Origin: Ovoidimarina sp963698645
GTDB taxonomy: Bacteria > Pseudomonadota > Alphaproteobacteria > Rhodobacterales > Rhodobacteraceae
Assembly: GCA_963698645.1 (NCBI GenBank)
Contig: CAVORP010000007.1
Location: 806,001-870,000, forward strand
Direction of reading: 5' to 3'
Length of the DNA stretch: 64,000 nt
Under the pieces are notes generated by a model that was not told the origin of the DNA, did no database searches, and was given only the letters and a program-made list of their open reading frames with translations. This document shows positions 37,316 through 47,280 of the stretch, piece after piece (positions within the stretch are counted from its first letter, which is position 1; each line of letters starts with the position of its first letter). The position numbers and the translations under genes were made by a program.

Positions 37316-37822
37316 CTAGGTCCGGCTGTCTCGGGCGTCCCGGCAGATCAGGGCGAATTCACGGATCAGCGCGGCATCGGCGACGGCGGTGTCGGAGCGT
37401 TTCGAAAGACGAAAGCGGCCATATCCGGTGGCGATCCCGGCGACGGTGGAGGCCAAAAGCACAGGCAGGGCGATCGGGGCTGCAATCGTACCGAGCGATA
37501 CCGAAAGGGCGCTGGCGGCGATGCCGCCAAGGCCGATGCGGTGGACGGGGGTCAGGAGGTTGTCGTTGAATCGTTTCGCATCGCGCGCGTCGGCGTCGCG
37601 GGCGTTGGCGGCGCGGCGAAACCAATCTTCGAGCGTTGTGATGATGGCGGTATCGTTGACCTGTGTCAGGATCTTGCGCAGGTCGCGGGTGCCCACCGGG
37701 TTCTGGGACAGTTCGGTGATCGCCGCCTCGACCTGTTCCCAATCCACGATTTCACCCAGCCCGTCGGTCGAGGCGAGTGAGATCAGGGTTTCGACGAGGG
37801 CGTGACGATTTGGGTCTGTCAC
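37316..37822 (-). CDS. Integral membrane protein of unknown function
   Basis: 168 residues from a GTG start at 37822 that overlaps the DUF1285 stop (GTGA). The N-terminal half is soluble and helical (EIVDWEQVEAAITELSQNPV). The C-terminal half has a Gly/Ala-rich hydrophobic stretch, probably two helices, within IGLGGIAASALSVSLG and ALPVLLASTVAGIATGYG. Ends with a short basic/acidic tail. Not recognised. Coupled translation with DUF1285 suggests a shared role. Confidence 0.65.
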   Translation of the reverse strand: MTDPNRHALVETLISLASTDGLGEIVDWEQVEAAITELSQNPVGTRDLRKILTQVNDTAIITTLEDWFRRAANARDADARDAKRFNDNLLTPVHRIGLGGIAASALSVSLGTIAAPIALPVLLASTVAGIATGYGRFRLSKRSDTAVADAALIREFALICRDARDSRT

Positions 37823-38401
37823 GGATCCGGCAACTCGGCAGAAGGGATCATCGGAAAGAAGCTCTTGTTCGACCAAAGGCCGAACCAGCCGTCGTGATGG
37901 CGGCCGATCTCGACCAGCCGGTAGAAGCTTTTGCGGTCGATGAGAGCCTCGAGATTGGCCCGGATCAGGACGTATGGCGCAGGTTCGCCCGTTTCGGGGT
38001 CGCGGACCACGCGGATCGGGTGTCGAGGGACCGGCCTCTGCCTTGTCGTCCACATTGGTCACGAAAGTAAGGATCTGATCGTGTCCGCTGCCCTTCGCCT
38101 CGAAGTCGACCGCCACGAAGGGTGCATCGTCGACGGTTATTCCGACCTTCTCGACCGGAGTCACCAGGAAGTACTTGTCTTCGTCCTTTCGGAGAATCGT
38201 CGAGAACAGGCGAACAAGCTCGTGCCGACCGATGGGCGTGCCGAGGTAGAACCACGTGCCATCCCGTGCGATCCTTATGTCGAGATCGCCGCAAAACGGC
38301 GGGTTCCACAAATGGACCGGCGGTAAACCGCCTTTCGTTGCTGCACGGGCGCTGTCAGCGATGCTTTCCGCTGAAACTTTGGGCGGTTGGGTCGCGGTCA
38401 T
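37819..38401 (-). CDS. DUF1285 family protein (frameshifted)
   Basis: 193-residue cytoplasmic protein after correcting an extra G near 38030. Conserved blocks: LWNPPFCGDLDIRIARDGTW, GRHELVRLFSTILRKDEDKY, VAVDFEAKG, and in the second frame RDPETGEPAPYVLIRANLEA. DUF1285 proteins have a beta-rich fold of unknown function. ATG 38401 is preferred over 38440 by homology. Divergent from moxR with an 82-base shared promoter region, a common arrangement in alphaproteobacteria. Confidence 0.85.
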
Positions 38402-38483
38402 TTCTTTTGTAACACTTTTGCCATTTGTCCTTGGCGGCATAGTTCTTGATAATATCTCTTACACATCAAAAGGGAGTGTTTCC

Positions 38484-39494
38484 ATGGACGACAGCCGGGA
38501 CCTTGTGACCGAGATCGAAACGCTTGGCCACAAGCTTGCCGATGCGAAGGCGTCGATCACGAAGCGTTTCATCGGCCAGGAGGGTGTTGTCGATCTGGTT
38601 CTGTCGACGGTTCTGTGTGGCGGTCACGGACTTCTCATCGGTCTGCCTGGGCTGGGAAAGACGCGGCTGGTGGATACGCTTTCGACGGTTCTGGGTCTTG
38701 ACGGCGCGCGGGTCCAGTTCACGCCCGACCTGATGCCTGCCGATATTCTGGGCTCGGAGGTTCTGGAAACCGGGGCCGATGGCAGCCGGGCGTTCAAGTT
38801 CATCGAGGGTCCGATCTTCTGTCAGTTGCTGATGGCGGACGAGATCAACCGGGCCAGCCCGAGGACGCAATCGGCGCTGCTGCAGGCGATGCAGGAGAAG
38901 TCGGTGACGATCGCAGGCCAGCCACATGCGCTTCCGGCGCCGTTCCATGTATCTGGCGACGCAGAACCCGATCGAGCAGGAAGGCACCTATCCGCTTCCC
39001 GGAAGCGCAGTTGGACCGGTTTCTCGTGCAGATCGACGTGCCCTATCCCGACCGGGACACGGAGCGCGAGATTCTTATGGCGACGACCGGCGTGTCCGAC
39101 GCGACATCGACGAATGTGTTCACGCCCCGATGAGCTGATCGCCGCGCAGGCACTGGTGCGACGGATGCCGGTTGGCGAGAATGTGATGGAGGCCATCCTT
39201 GATCTTGTGCGCGCCTGCCGCCCCGACGATACGAGCGCGACCGACGCGGTGCGCGAGAACGTGGGCTGGGGTCCGGGGCCGCGTGCGGCGCAGTCGCTTA
39301 TGCTGACGGTTCGGGCGCGGGCGCTTCTTGACGGGCGCCTGGCGCCATCGGTCGAGGATGTGGCGTCGATGGCCGCGCCGGTTCTTTCGCACAGGATGGC
39401 GCTGACATTCGCGGCCCGGGCACGGGGTATGGAGTTGTCCAAGGTGATCGGCGGCGTGGCCGAGGCGGTGACCCGGGTCGAGGCCGCCGCGTGA
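38484..39494 (+). CDS. moxR: MoxR-type AAA+ ATPase (three frameshifts)
   Basis: Chaperone-like ATPase that works with VWA-domain partners. Walker A is GLPGLGKTRL, Walker B is LMADEINRA, followed by the sensor region TQSALLQAMQEKSVTI and (next frames) LATQNPIEQEGTYPLPEAQLDRF. Extra bases near 38952, 39000 and 39128 break the frame. Corrected length is 335 residues. ATG 38484 follows GGGAG. The stop overlaps the GTG of the DUF58 gene. First gene of a four-gene operon. Confidence 0.93.
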   Translation: MDDSRDLVTEIETLGHKLADAKASITKRFIGQEGVVDLVLSTVLCGGHGLLIGLPGLGKTRLVDTLSTVLGLDGARVQFTPDLMPADILGSEVLETGADGSRAFKFIEGPIFCQLLMADEINRASPRTQSALLQAMQEKSVTIAGQPHALPAPFHVSGDAEPDRAGRHLSASRKRSWTGFSCRSTCPIPTGTRSARFLWRRPACPTRHRRMCSRPDELIAAQALVRRMPVGENVMEAILDLVRACRPDDTSATDAVRENVGWGPGPRAAQSLMLTVRARALLDGRLAPSVEDVASMAAPVLSHRMALTFAARARGMELSKVIGGVAEAVTRVEAAA

Positions 39495-40367
39495 TCCAGT
39501 CCGCCGATCTTCGCACGAGGGCCGAGGATCTTGCCGGTCCCTTGCCGCCGCTTCTGGCGGCGGCGGAGCATCTTGCGTCGACGGTCATGCTGGGGGAACA
39601 CGGACGCCGCCGCCCCGGGCTTGGGGACGAATTCTGGCAATATCGTCCGGCGATGCCCGGTGACGAGGCGCGGATGGTGGACTGGCGCCGGTCGGCGCGG
39701 TCTGACACGCATTTCGTGCGGGAAAAGGAGTGGCAGGCGGCCCAGAGCATCGTGATCTGGAGCGATCGGGCGCAATCCATGCGATTTGCGTCCTCGGATG
39801 CGCTGCCGACGAAATCGCTTGCCGCGCGCGTTCTGGCGCTCGCTGCGGCGGTGCTTTTGATCCGGGGCGGAGAGCGGGTCGGACTTGACCGATGCCCGGT
39901 TGCCCCCACGTTCGGGCGAATTGCAGCTTTTGCGGCTGGCCGAGGTCTTTGCCGAAGATGACGACATCGCCGATTACGGTGCGCCGGGCACCAAGGGACT
40001 TGTGGCCCATTCCCGTGCGATCTTCCTGTCGGATTTCCTTGGCGATCTTGCACCTGTCGAAGCCGCGCTGACACGTGCAGCGGACCGGGGCGTCAAAGGA
40101 GCGCTGGTGCAGATCCTGGACCCAGTGGAAGAGGCGTTTCCCTTCGATGGTCGGACGATCTTTGAAAGTGTTGGCGGGACGATACGCCACGAGACCCGCC
40201 GGGCGCGGGACCTTAAGGACAGGTACCTTGAGCGCCTTGCAGAACGGAAGGACCGGCTTCAGTCGCTGGCGCGGCTGACCGGCTGGCAATATGATTGCCA
40301 CCATACGGACCGGTCGGCGAGCGGTGCGCTCTTGTGGCTGTACCAGGCTTTGGAGCGCGTACACTGA
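39491..40367 (+). CDS. DUF58 domain protein (frameshifted)
   Basis: Partner of MoxR. The conserved DUF58 motif appears as RPGLGDEFWQYRPAMPGDEA with MVDWRRSARSD, followed by a VWA-like fold (IVIWSDRAQSMRF). An extra base near 39884 shifts the frame before TDARLPPRSGELQLL. 291 residues corrected. GTG start overlapping moxR; stop overlaps the next ATG by one base. Probably peripheral to the membrane; mechanism unknown. Confidence 0.88.
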
Positions 40368-43143
40368 TGCTTGTCCTGGGTCCAATCGGATTTACCGCGC
40401 CCTGGCTTCTTCTGGGTCTTGTCGCGCTGCCGATCCTCTGGTTGCTGCTGCGCGCCGTACCGCCAGCGCCGGTGCGCCGGATGTTCCCGGCGGTGTCGCT
40501 GTTGCTGGGGCTTGAGGACGACGAGAACGAGACAGACAAGACGCCGTGGTGGCTTTTGCTTCTGCGGACATTGGCCATCGCTGCGGTGATCCTTGGATTT
40601 GCGGGACCGGTTCTGAATCCGCAGCAGGAGCAGACCGGCGATGGGCCGCTTCTGGTTCTGGTGGACGGGACATGGGCGGATGCGCGGGATTGGACCCGGC
40701 GCATGGACCGGCTCGATCTTCTGCTGTCGGATGCGGCGCGGGCGGGACGTCCGGTCGCGGTTGTGTCCTTGACCGATCTGCCCGCGGGCGGGCTTCAGTT
40801 CCAGCCTGCGGAGGCATGGGCGGCGCGGTTGCCGAGTTTCGAGCCGAACCCGTGGGCCCCCGAGGAAGACGGCGTTCTGGCATGGTGGGATGCGCTCGAT
40901 GCGGGTGGGTTCGAGACATTCTGGATGTCCGATGGCGTGGCTTATCCGTGGCGCACACCGTTGCTGGAGCGGGTCGAGGCGGCGGGTATCGTGACGGTTT
41001 TCGAGAGTCCGCGCCCGATCGTGGCCTTGCGCCCGTCGACGTTCGAAGACGGATTGCTGGTGGTCCAGGCGACGCGGGCCCCCGGCGACGGTCCCTTGGA
41101 TGTGAACGTTGCGGCCCATGGTCTTGATCCGGGCGGTACCCCGCGCGTCCTTGCCACTGCGGCGTTGCAGTTCCAAGCCGGATCGACCGAGGCGGAGACG
41201 CGCCTGTCGCTGCCACCGGAGTTGCGCAACCGGATCACCCGGTTCGAGATCGAGGGCGTGCGTTCGGCCGCTGCGGTGAGCCTTGCCGATGATGCACTGC
41301 GGCGGCGCGAGGTGGCGCTGATCGCCGGACGTGACGACCGGGAAGGGCTCGAGTTGCTGGCACCGACCCACTACCTAGAGCAGGCGCTGGAGCCCACGGC
41401 GGACCTGATCGAGGGGGCGCTGGACGATCTGATCCTTGCCAATCCAGATGCGATCGTGATGGCGGATGTGGCGGCGCTTGCCTCCGTGGAGGAAGAACAG
41501 CTTCTGGACTGGGTCGAAGAGGGCGGGCTTCTGGTACGGTTTGCCGGGCCGAGGATGGCCGCGTCGGATATTTCGCGGGATGCCGAGGACCCACTGATGC
41601 CGGTACGTCTTCGCGCGGGTGGCCGGAGTGTTGGCGGCGCGATGAGTTGGGGCGAGCCGAAGACCCTGCGCCCGTTCGAGCCGGAAACTCCCTTCTTTGG
41701 CCTGCCGGTTCCGGAAGAAGTGCGGATCACGGCACAGGTGATGGCACAACCCGATCCGACATTGGCGGAGCGGACGATTGCATCGCTTGCTGACGGCACG
41801 CCGCTTGTCACCCGCAAGCGGATCGGGGAAGGACAGGTCGTTCTGTTCCACACGACCGCCAATGCGGAATGGTCGCGCCTGCCCTTGTCCGGTCTCTTCG
41901 TGCAGATGCTGGAGCGGCTGGCCGTATCGACGCGGCCGGCAAGCCCTACGTTGGAAGAACTGGCGGGGACGACATGGGTGCCCGATCAGATCCTGTCCGC
42001 GTTCGGGGATGTGGGTGATGCCGGTGTCCTGCCCGGCGTGCGGGCGAGAGATTGGCCGACCCGGTGCCGGGGCCTGACCTGCGTCCCGGGCTTTATGCGG
42101 GTGAGGATCGGAGGCTGGCGCTGAACGTGATCGATGCGGAGACACGGATCGAGGTCGCGGGTTGGCCTTCCCGAGTTGCCATTGAAGGACTTGAAGTTGC
42201 GCGTGAGACACTTCTGAAAGGGGCTTTCCTGACGGTCGCGCTGGGCGCCCTGATGGTGGATATTCTGGCCTCGCTCTGGCTGGCCGGGCGGCTTGTGGCG
42301 CCGGGTGCGGGGCGGACGACTTCTGCGCTTCTGGCGCTTGCGCTTGTGGGCTCTTGCGCCGACAGCCGGGCGTTGCGCAGGATGCGGATGCCTTTGCGCT
42401 GGAGGCCACGACCGAGGTCGTGCTTGCCCATGTCATCACCGGTGACAGGGCTGTTGGACCAGACCGCGCAGGCGGGATTGAGGGGGTTGTCGCAGGTTCT
42501 GTTCGAGCGGACATCGATCGAACCGGCAGAGCCGATCGCGGTCGATCTTGAGACCGACGAACTTGCCTTCTTTCCGATACTCTATTGGCCGGTCACGCAG
42601 GATCAGCCAATTCCGTCGGGCGAGGCCTATGCCAAGCTCAACACCTATCTGCGGTCTGGCGGGATGATCGTTTTCGACACGCGGGATGCGAATGTCGCCA
42701 GCTTCGGGGGCGGCAGTGCGACAGGTCGCAGGCTTCAGGAACTTGCGCGGCCACTGGACATTCCGCCGCTGGAGCCGGTGCCGGACGACCATGTTCTGAC
42801 GCGTACCTTTTATCTTCTGCAGGATTTTCCCGGCCGTCATGCAAGCCGCGATGTCTGGGTCGAAGCCGCGCCGCCCGATGCGGAGCGGATCGACGGGATG
42901 CCGTTCCGGAACCTCAACGACAACGTGACGCCGGTGGTCATTGGTGGAAACGATTGGGCCTCGGCCTGGGCTGTCGATGAAAGCGGTCGTCCGATGTTCC
43001 CGGTGGGACGCGGATTTTCGGGCGAGCGGCAGCGCGAGATTTCCTATCGCTTTGGCGTCAACCTGATCATGCATGTGCTGACCGGGAATTATAAGTCGGA
43101 CCAGGTTCATGTGCCGGCACTTCTGGACAGGTTGGGACAATGA
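40367..43143 (+). CDS. DUF4159 protein with BatA-like N-terminus (four indels)
   Basis: Large membrane protein of about 924 residues. N-terminal BatA-type aerotolerance-regulator region: two helices (LLLGLVALPILWLLLRAVPP; WWLLLLRTLAIAAVILGFAG) with PVRRMFPAVSLLLGL. A glutamine-amidotransferase-like middle follows, then further hydrophobic segments and a C-terminal DUF4159 domain (QVLFERTSIEPAEP..., GGMIVFDTRDANVAS, HVLTRTFYLLQDFPGR). One base is lost near 42050 and extra bases occur at about 42352, 42374 and 42456. The domain order matches alphaproteobacterial homologues in moxR operons. Envelope-stress role is inferred. Confidence 0.82.
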
Positions 43144-45237
43144 TGGACGGATCGGTGATCTTCGACCCGCTGGTGCCGCTGCCTGTCCTATGGGCCGTTG
43201 CGGGGGTTGCGGCGGCGTTTCTTGCGCTTGCCATCTGGCGGGGACTGTCTGGCTGGTGGCTGCGGACGCTGGCGTTTGCGACGCTTGTTCTTGGCGATCC
43301 TGAACCCGTCGATCCAGACCGAAGACCGCGACCTGCTGAATGACATCGTGATCGCGGTGGTCGACGAAAGTGCAAGTCAGGGATTGTCGGACCGGGCGGA
43401 ACAGTCGGAGGCGGCGCTTGCGGCCATCGAGGCCGGTGTCGCGCGGCTGGGCAATACCGAATTACGCGTCGCAAGGGTCGCCGATGCCGAGGCGGATGGT
43501 GGTACGCTTCTGATGACGACACTGGCCGAGGTCATGGCCGAGGAACCGCGTGCGCGGCTCGCCGGGGCCATTCTGGTGACCGATGGACAGTTGCACGACA
43601 TCGAACGTGCGCCCGACCTTCCGGCCCCCCTCCATGTCCTGTTGACCGGGCGGGAGGAGGACTGGGACCGCAGGCTGATCGTCCGCAACGCGCCGGCTTT
43701 TGCGATTCTGGGCGAACCTGTGACCCTGACCTTGCGCGTCGAGGACCAGGGGAACGTACCCGTTGGTGCCGGTGAAACGGCCGCGCTCGATATCTCGATC
43801 GACGGGGGGGAGCCGCAGCGCTTCGATGTGCCTGTGGGTCGGGACATGGAACTCCCGGTGACGTTGCCGCATGGCGGGATGAACGTGCTTCAGTTCATCG
43901 TGCCGACGGCAGAAGGAGAGTTGACCGACCGCAACAATGCCGCCGTTCTGCAGATCAACGGCGTGCGCGACCGTTTGCGGGTGTTGCTGGTCTCGGGTGC
44001 GCCGCATCCCGGCGAGCGGACATGGCGCAATCTTCTGAAGTCGGACAGTTCTGTCGATCTGGTGCATTTCACCATCCTGCGCCCGCCGGAAAAGCAGGAC
44101 GGCGTACCGGTGAACGAATTGTCTTTGATTGCATTTCCGACGCGCGAGCTGTTTCTGGAGAAGGTCGACGAATTCGACCTGATCATTTTCGACCGCTACA
44201 AGCGCCGGGGGATCCTGCCGTCGATCTATCTGGATAACGTTCGGCAATACGTGGAAGACGGCGGGGCCGTGCTGATCGCAGCAGGGCCGGATTTTGCGAC
44301 TGCCAGTTCGATCTTTCGCTCGCCTTTGGCCGATATCATTCCGGGCGCGCCGACAAGCCGGGTGATCGAGCAGGGTTTTACTCCGCAGATCACCGAGATC
44401 GGCGAGCGCCATCCGGTGACCGAGGGTCTTGCCGCGCATTCGCCGCTTGCAGGGCGCGGTGATCCCGATGCGGCACCTTGGGGGCGCTGGATGCGGTTGG
44501 TGGATGTCGAGGAAGTTTCGGGCACGACGGTGATGTCGGGCCCGGATGACCGCCCGCTCCTGTTGCTGGACCGGGTCGGCGAAGGCCGCGTGGCGCTGCT
44601 GGCTTCGGATCATGCATGGCTGTGGTCGCGCGGCTATGAAGGCGGCGGTCCGCAACTGGAATTGCTGCGTCGGTTGGCCCATTGGATGATGAAGGAACCG
44701 GAGCTTGAGGAAGAGGCGCTGACCGTCACGGCAGTCGGTCAGGAAATGACGATCACCCGGCGGACGTTGAGTGACATTGCGCCGCCGGTGGAAATCACCG
44801 GGCCCGACGGGGCAGTCATCACGGTCACGCCGGAGCCCGATGGGCCCGGGCGGTTCACGGCCACGGTTCAAGGGCCGGAGATCGGTCTTTACCGGTTGAC
44901 CGATGGCGAGGAAGAGGCGGTGATCGCGCTTGGCCCCTCGGCCCCGCGGGAATTCGAGCAGACAGTGGCAAGCGCCGCGCAACTCGAGCCGATCGTGGAG
45001 ATCGGGCGAGGCGGGATCAGGCGGATTGCCGAAGGGATTCCGGATTTGCGGGCCGTGCGCGTGGGACGTCCTGCCTCGGGTCGCGGCTGGATCGGGATCA
45101 CCCCGCGTGAAGCCTTCCTGACCGCCGATATCACGGTGCGTCCGTTCCTGCCGTCCTGGCTGTTCCTTATGGTCGCGGCACTTCTGGCGGTGGCGGCGTG
45201 GCTTTGGGAAGGTCGCCGGGGCCGTCCGGCGCGTTGA
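43140..45237 (+). CDS. Membrane-anchored glutamine amidotransferase-like protein (frameshifted)
   Basis: 698 residues after removing an extra G at about 43293. N-terminal helices (PLPVLWAVAGVAAAFLALAI; LRTLAFATLVLAI) precede a VWA-like segment (IVIAVVDESASQGLSDR) and a class I glutamine-amidotransferase-like fold (VLLVSGAPHPGERTWRNLLK, GGAVLIAAGPDFAT, ALLASDHAWLWSRGYEGGGP). A C-terminal helix (WLFLMVAALLAVAAWLW) ends the protein. The catalytic Cys of true amidotransferases is not evident. Start overlaps the DUF4159 stop (ATGA). Last gene of the operon. Confidence 0.83.
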
Positions 45238-45246
45238 CGGCGTCGG

Positions 45247-45617
45247 TCAGTTCGGCAAGTCGACGGGAAAGCGTTCGGCGCCCCAGCCATCGGCATTGGT
45301 GCGCGCTTCGACATAGACGCGCGTCGTCCCTGGGGGATCGCAACGGACGAGAGCGACCGGGTAAAGGGCTGCTCCTCGACATGGGGGTGGAAGAGGGTGC
45401 GCATCCCGAGTTCCGACCCTGCCCCGTCCACCACGCGCCAGCCATCCGCATAGTCGTCCCAGCCGGTATCGCCATGGGAGAGGGTGACCGAGAAGGTCCA
45501 GTTTCCGGCGCCATCGTTTCTGGCAGTGGCCGCCTCGATCCTTGCCGGATCGGCGGGGGCCGCCCCGGGAACGAGTGTCAGAAGGAAGAGAAAGGCATAC
45601 AATTGGCTGTGTTTCAT
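45247..45617 (-). CDS. Small secreted protein, unknown function (frameshifted)
   Basis: Signal peptide MKHSQLYAFLFLLTLVPGAA, then a compact domain with DGAGNWTFSVTLSHGDTGWD, YADGWRVVDGAG and, after one missing C in the run near 45332, VYVEARTNADGWGAERFPVD. Corrected 123 residues. The N-W-T-F-S-V-T pattern suggests a beta-sandwich. Convergent with the amidotransferase-like gene, 9 bases apart. Family not recognised by name, although I believe homologues exist in Rhodobacteraceae. Confidence 0.7.
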
Positions 45618-45720
45618 TCGCGATCCCTGGAATCATTTCGTGGAAGTCTAGCGACGTTTGAGCTTAGTCTGAATCACAGTTTCGGAAGGCAGTTTCGCAA
45701 TGCAACTTGCCAGACAGTAA

Positions 45721-45745
45721 AATTGGTTATATTAATTTACCAATT
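45721..45745. promoter_or_regulatory. AATTGGT-N11-ACCAATT palindrome before glcD
   Basis: A perfect 7-bp inverted repeat in an AT-rich stretch, ending 13 bases before the glcD ATG and just before its ribosome site (TAGGAG, 45747-45752). TTGGT/ACCAA half-sites are typical of GntR/FCD regulators (PdhR, LldR, GlcC type), which respond to small carboxylates, although their usual spacing is only a few bases. Likely controls the glycolate oxidase operon. Confidence 0.6.
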
Positions 45746-45758
45746 CTAGGAGTTCGCC

Positions 45759-47207
45759 ATGGAAATGCCTCCCCCGGATCCTCTGATCCTTGCGAAGAAA
45801 GACAGGATCGTTCGACGTTTGCAGGCGGTTCTGCAGGACGATGCGGTGATTCATGACGTTGCCGAGACCCGGGCCTATGAGTGCGATGCGCTGACGGCCT
45901 ATAAGTGTCCGCCGCTTTGCGCGGTGCTTCCGTCCAATACCGAAGAAGTCTCTGCCGTTCTGAAGGTCTGTCACGAAGAAGGTGTGCCGGTCGTCCCCCG
46001 GGGGTCGGGAACCTCGCTTGCCGGCGGGGCGTTGCCCACCGCCGACTGCGTCATCCTTGGGGTTGCGCGGCTGAACGATGTTCTGGAGGCCGATTACGAG
46101 AACCGGGTGATCCGGGTGCAGACCGGGCGGACGAACCTATCGGTCACGGGCGCGGTGGAGCATGAGAACTTCTTTTACGCGCCCGACCCGTCCTCGCAGC
46201 TGGCCTGCGCGATCGCAGGGAATATCGCGATGAATTCGGGCGGGGCGCATTGCCTGAAATACGGAGTGACGACGAACAACCTTCTGGGGGTCACGCTGGT
46301 CCTGATGGATGGCACGGTTGTCGAGGTGGGCGGGGCCCATCTGGATGCGCCGGGGCTTGATATTCTGGGCGTGATCTGTGGCTCGGAAGGGCAGTTGGGC
46401 GTTGTGACCGAAGCCACGCTGCGCATCCTGCGTAAGCCCGAGGGTGCGCGACCGGTCTTGATGGGGTTCAACGACAGCGAGGTCGCCGGGGCCTGTGTCG
46501 CCGATATCATCAAGGCGGGCGTTCTGCCGGTGGCGATCGAATACATGGACCGGTTGTGCATCGAGACATCCGATAAGTTCGCGAATGCCGGCTACCCCGA
46601 TTGCGAGGCCCTGCTGATCGTCGAGGTCGAGGGATCGGAGTCCGAGATCGACGAGCAGCTTGGCGTCATCATGCAGATCGCGCGCAGACACGATCCGGTG
46701 GAACTGCGCGAGTTGAAGAGCCCCGAGGAGAGTGCCAAGATCTGGCTGGGCCGCAAATCGGCATTCGGCGCGATTGGACAGATCAACGACTACATGTGCC
46801 TTGATGGCACGATACCGGTGTCGTCCTTGCCCTATGTGCTCAAGCGCATCGGCGAGATGTCAAAGGACTACGGTCTTCAAGTCGGGAACGTATTCCATGC
46901 CGGAGACGGCAATATGCACCCGCTGATCCTGTTCGATGCAAACAAGCCCGGAGATCTGGAGCTTTGCGAGTCACTTGGCGCCGACATCCTGCGGCTGTGT
47001 GTCGAGGTGGGCGGCTGTCTGACCGGTGAGCATGGGGTGGGGATCGAGAAACGCGACCTTATGGGCGAGCAATTCGCCCCCGAGGATATGGAGGCGCAGA
47101 TGTGGGTGAAGGATGTCTTTGACCCTGCATGGCTTCTGAACCCGGCAAAGGTGTTTCCGCTTGCCGTGAGTGCGCCACGCCGCAAGGGGCAGGCCCACGC
47201 GGCGTGA
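45759..47207 (+). CDS. glcD: Glycolate oxidase subunit GlcD (FAD-linked)
   Basis: Catalytic flavoprotein oxidising glycolate to glyoxylate, with electrons passing through GlcE/GlcF to the respiratory chain. 482 residues: FAD-binding PCMH domain with VVPRGSGTSLAGGALP and GNIAMNSGGAHCLKYG, and C-terminal FAD-oxidase domain with FHAGDGNMHPLILFD and GGCLTGEHGVGIEKR. Intact. A GntR-like operator lies directly upstream. D-lactate dehydrogenase homologues are similar, but the linked glcE and glcF support glycolate. Confidence 0.94.
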   Translation: MEMPPPDPLILAKKDRIVRRLQAVLQDDAVIHDVAETRAYECDALTAYKCPPLCAVLPSNTEEVSAVLKVCHEEGVPVVPRGSGTSLAGGALPTADCVILGVARLNDVLEADYENRVIRVQTGRTNLSVTGAVEHENFFYAPDPSSQLACAIAGNIAMNSGGAHCLKYGVTTNNLLGVTLVLMDGTVVEVGGAHLDAPGLDILGVICGSEGQLGVVTEATLRILRKPEGARPVLMGFNDSEVAGACVADIIKAGVLPVAIEYMDRLCIETSDKFANAGYPDCEALLIVEVEGSESEIDEQLGVIMQIARRHDPVELRELKSPEESAKIWLGRKSAFGAIGQINDYMCLDGTIPVSSLPYVLKRIGEMSKDYGLQVGNVFHAGDGNMHPLILFDANKPGDLELCESLGADILRLCVEVGGCLTGEHGVGIEKRDLMGEQFAPEDMEAQMWVKDVFDPAWLLNPAKVFPLAVSAPRRKGQAHAA

Positions 47208-47214
47208 GAGGTTC

Positions 47215-47268
47215 GTGTGGGGGCTGTCTGCCCCCACACCCCCGAGGATATTTCGAAAGAGAAGAAGG
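47215..47268 (+). repeat. Hairpin plus GGATATTT/purine-tract element between glcD and glcE
   Basis: A perfect 10-bp stem, GTGTGGGGGC / GCCCCCACAC (47215-47239), is followed by CCCCGAGGATATTT and AGAGAAGAAGG. The second half matches the core of the element at 501-583. The terminal AGAAGAAGG is the only Shine-Dalgarno-like stretch before glcE. It may adjust glcE translation or mRNA stability. Confidence 0.65.
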
Positions 47269-47280
47269 ACCGGCCTGGTG

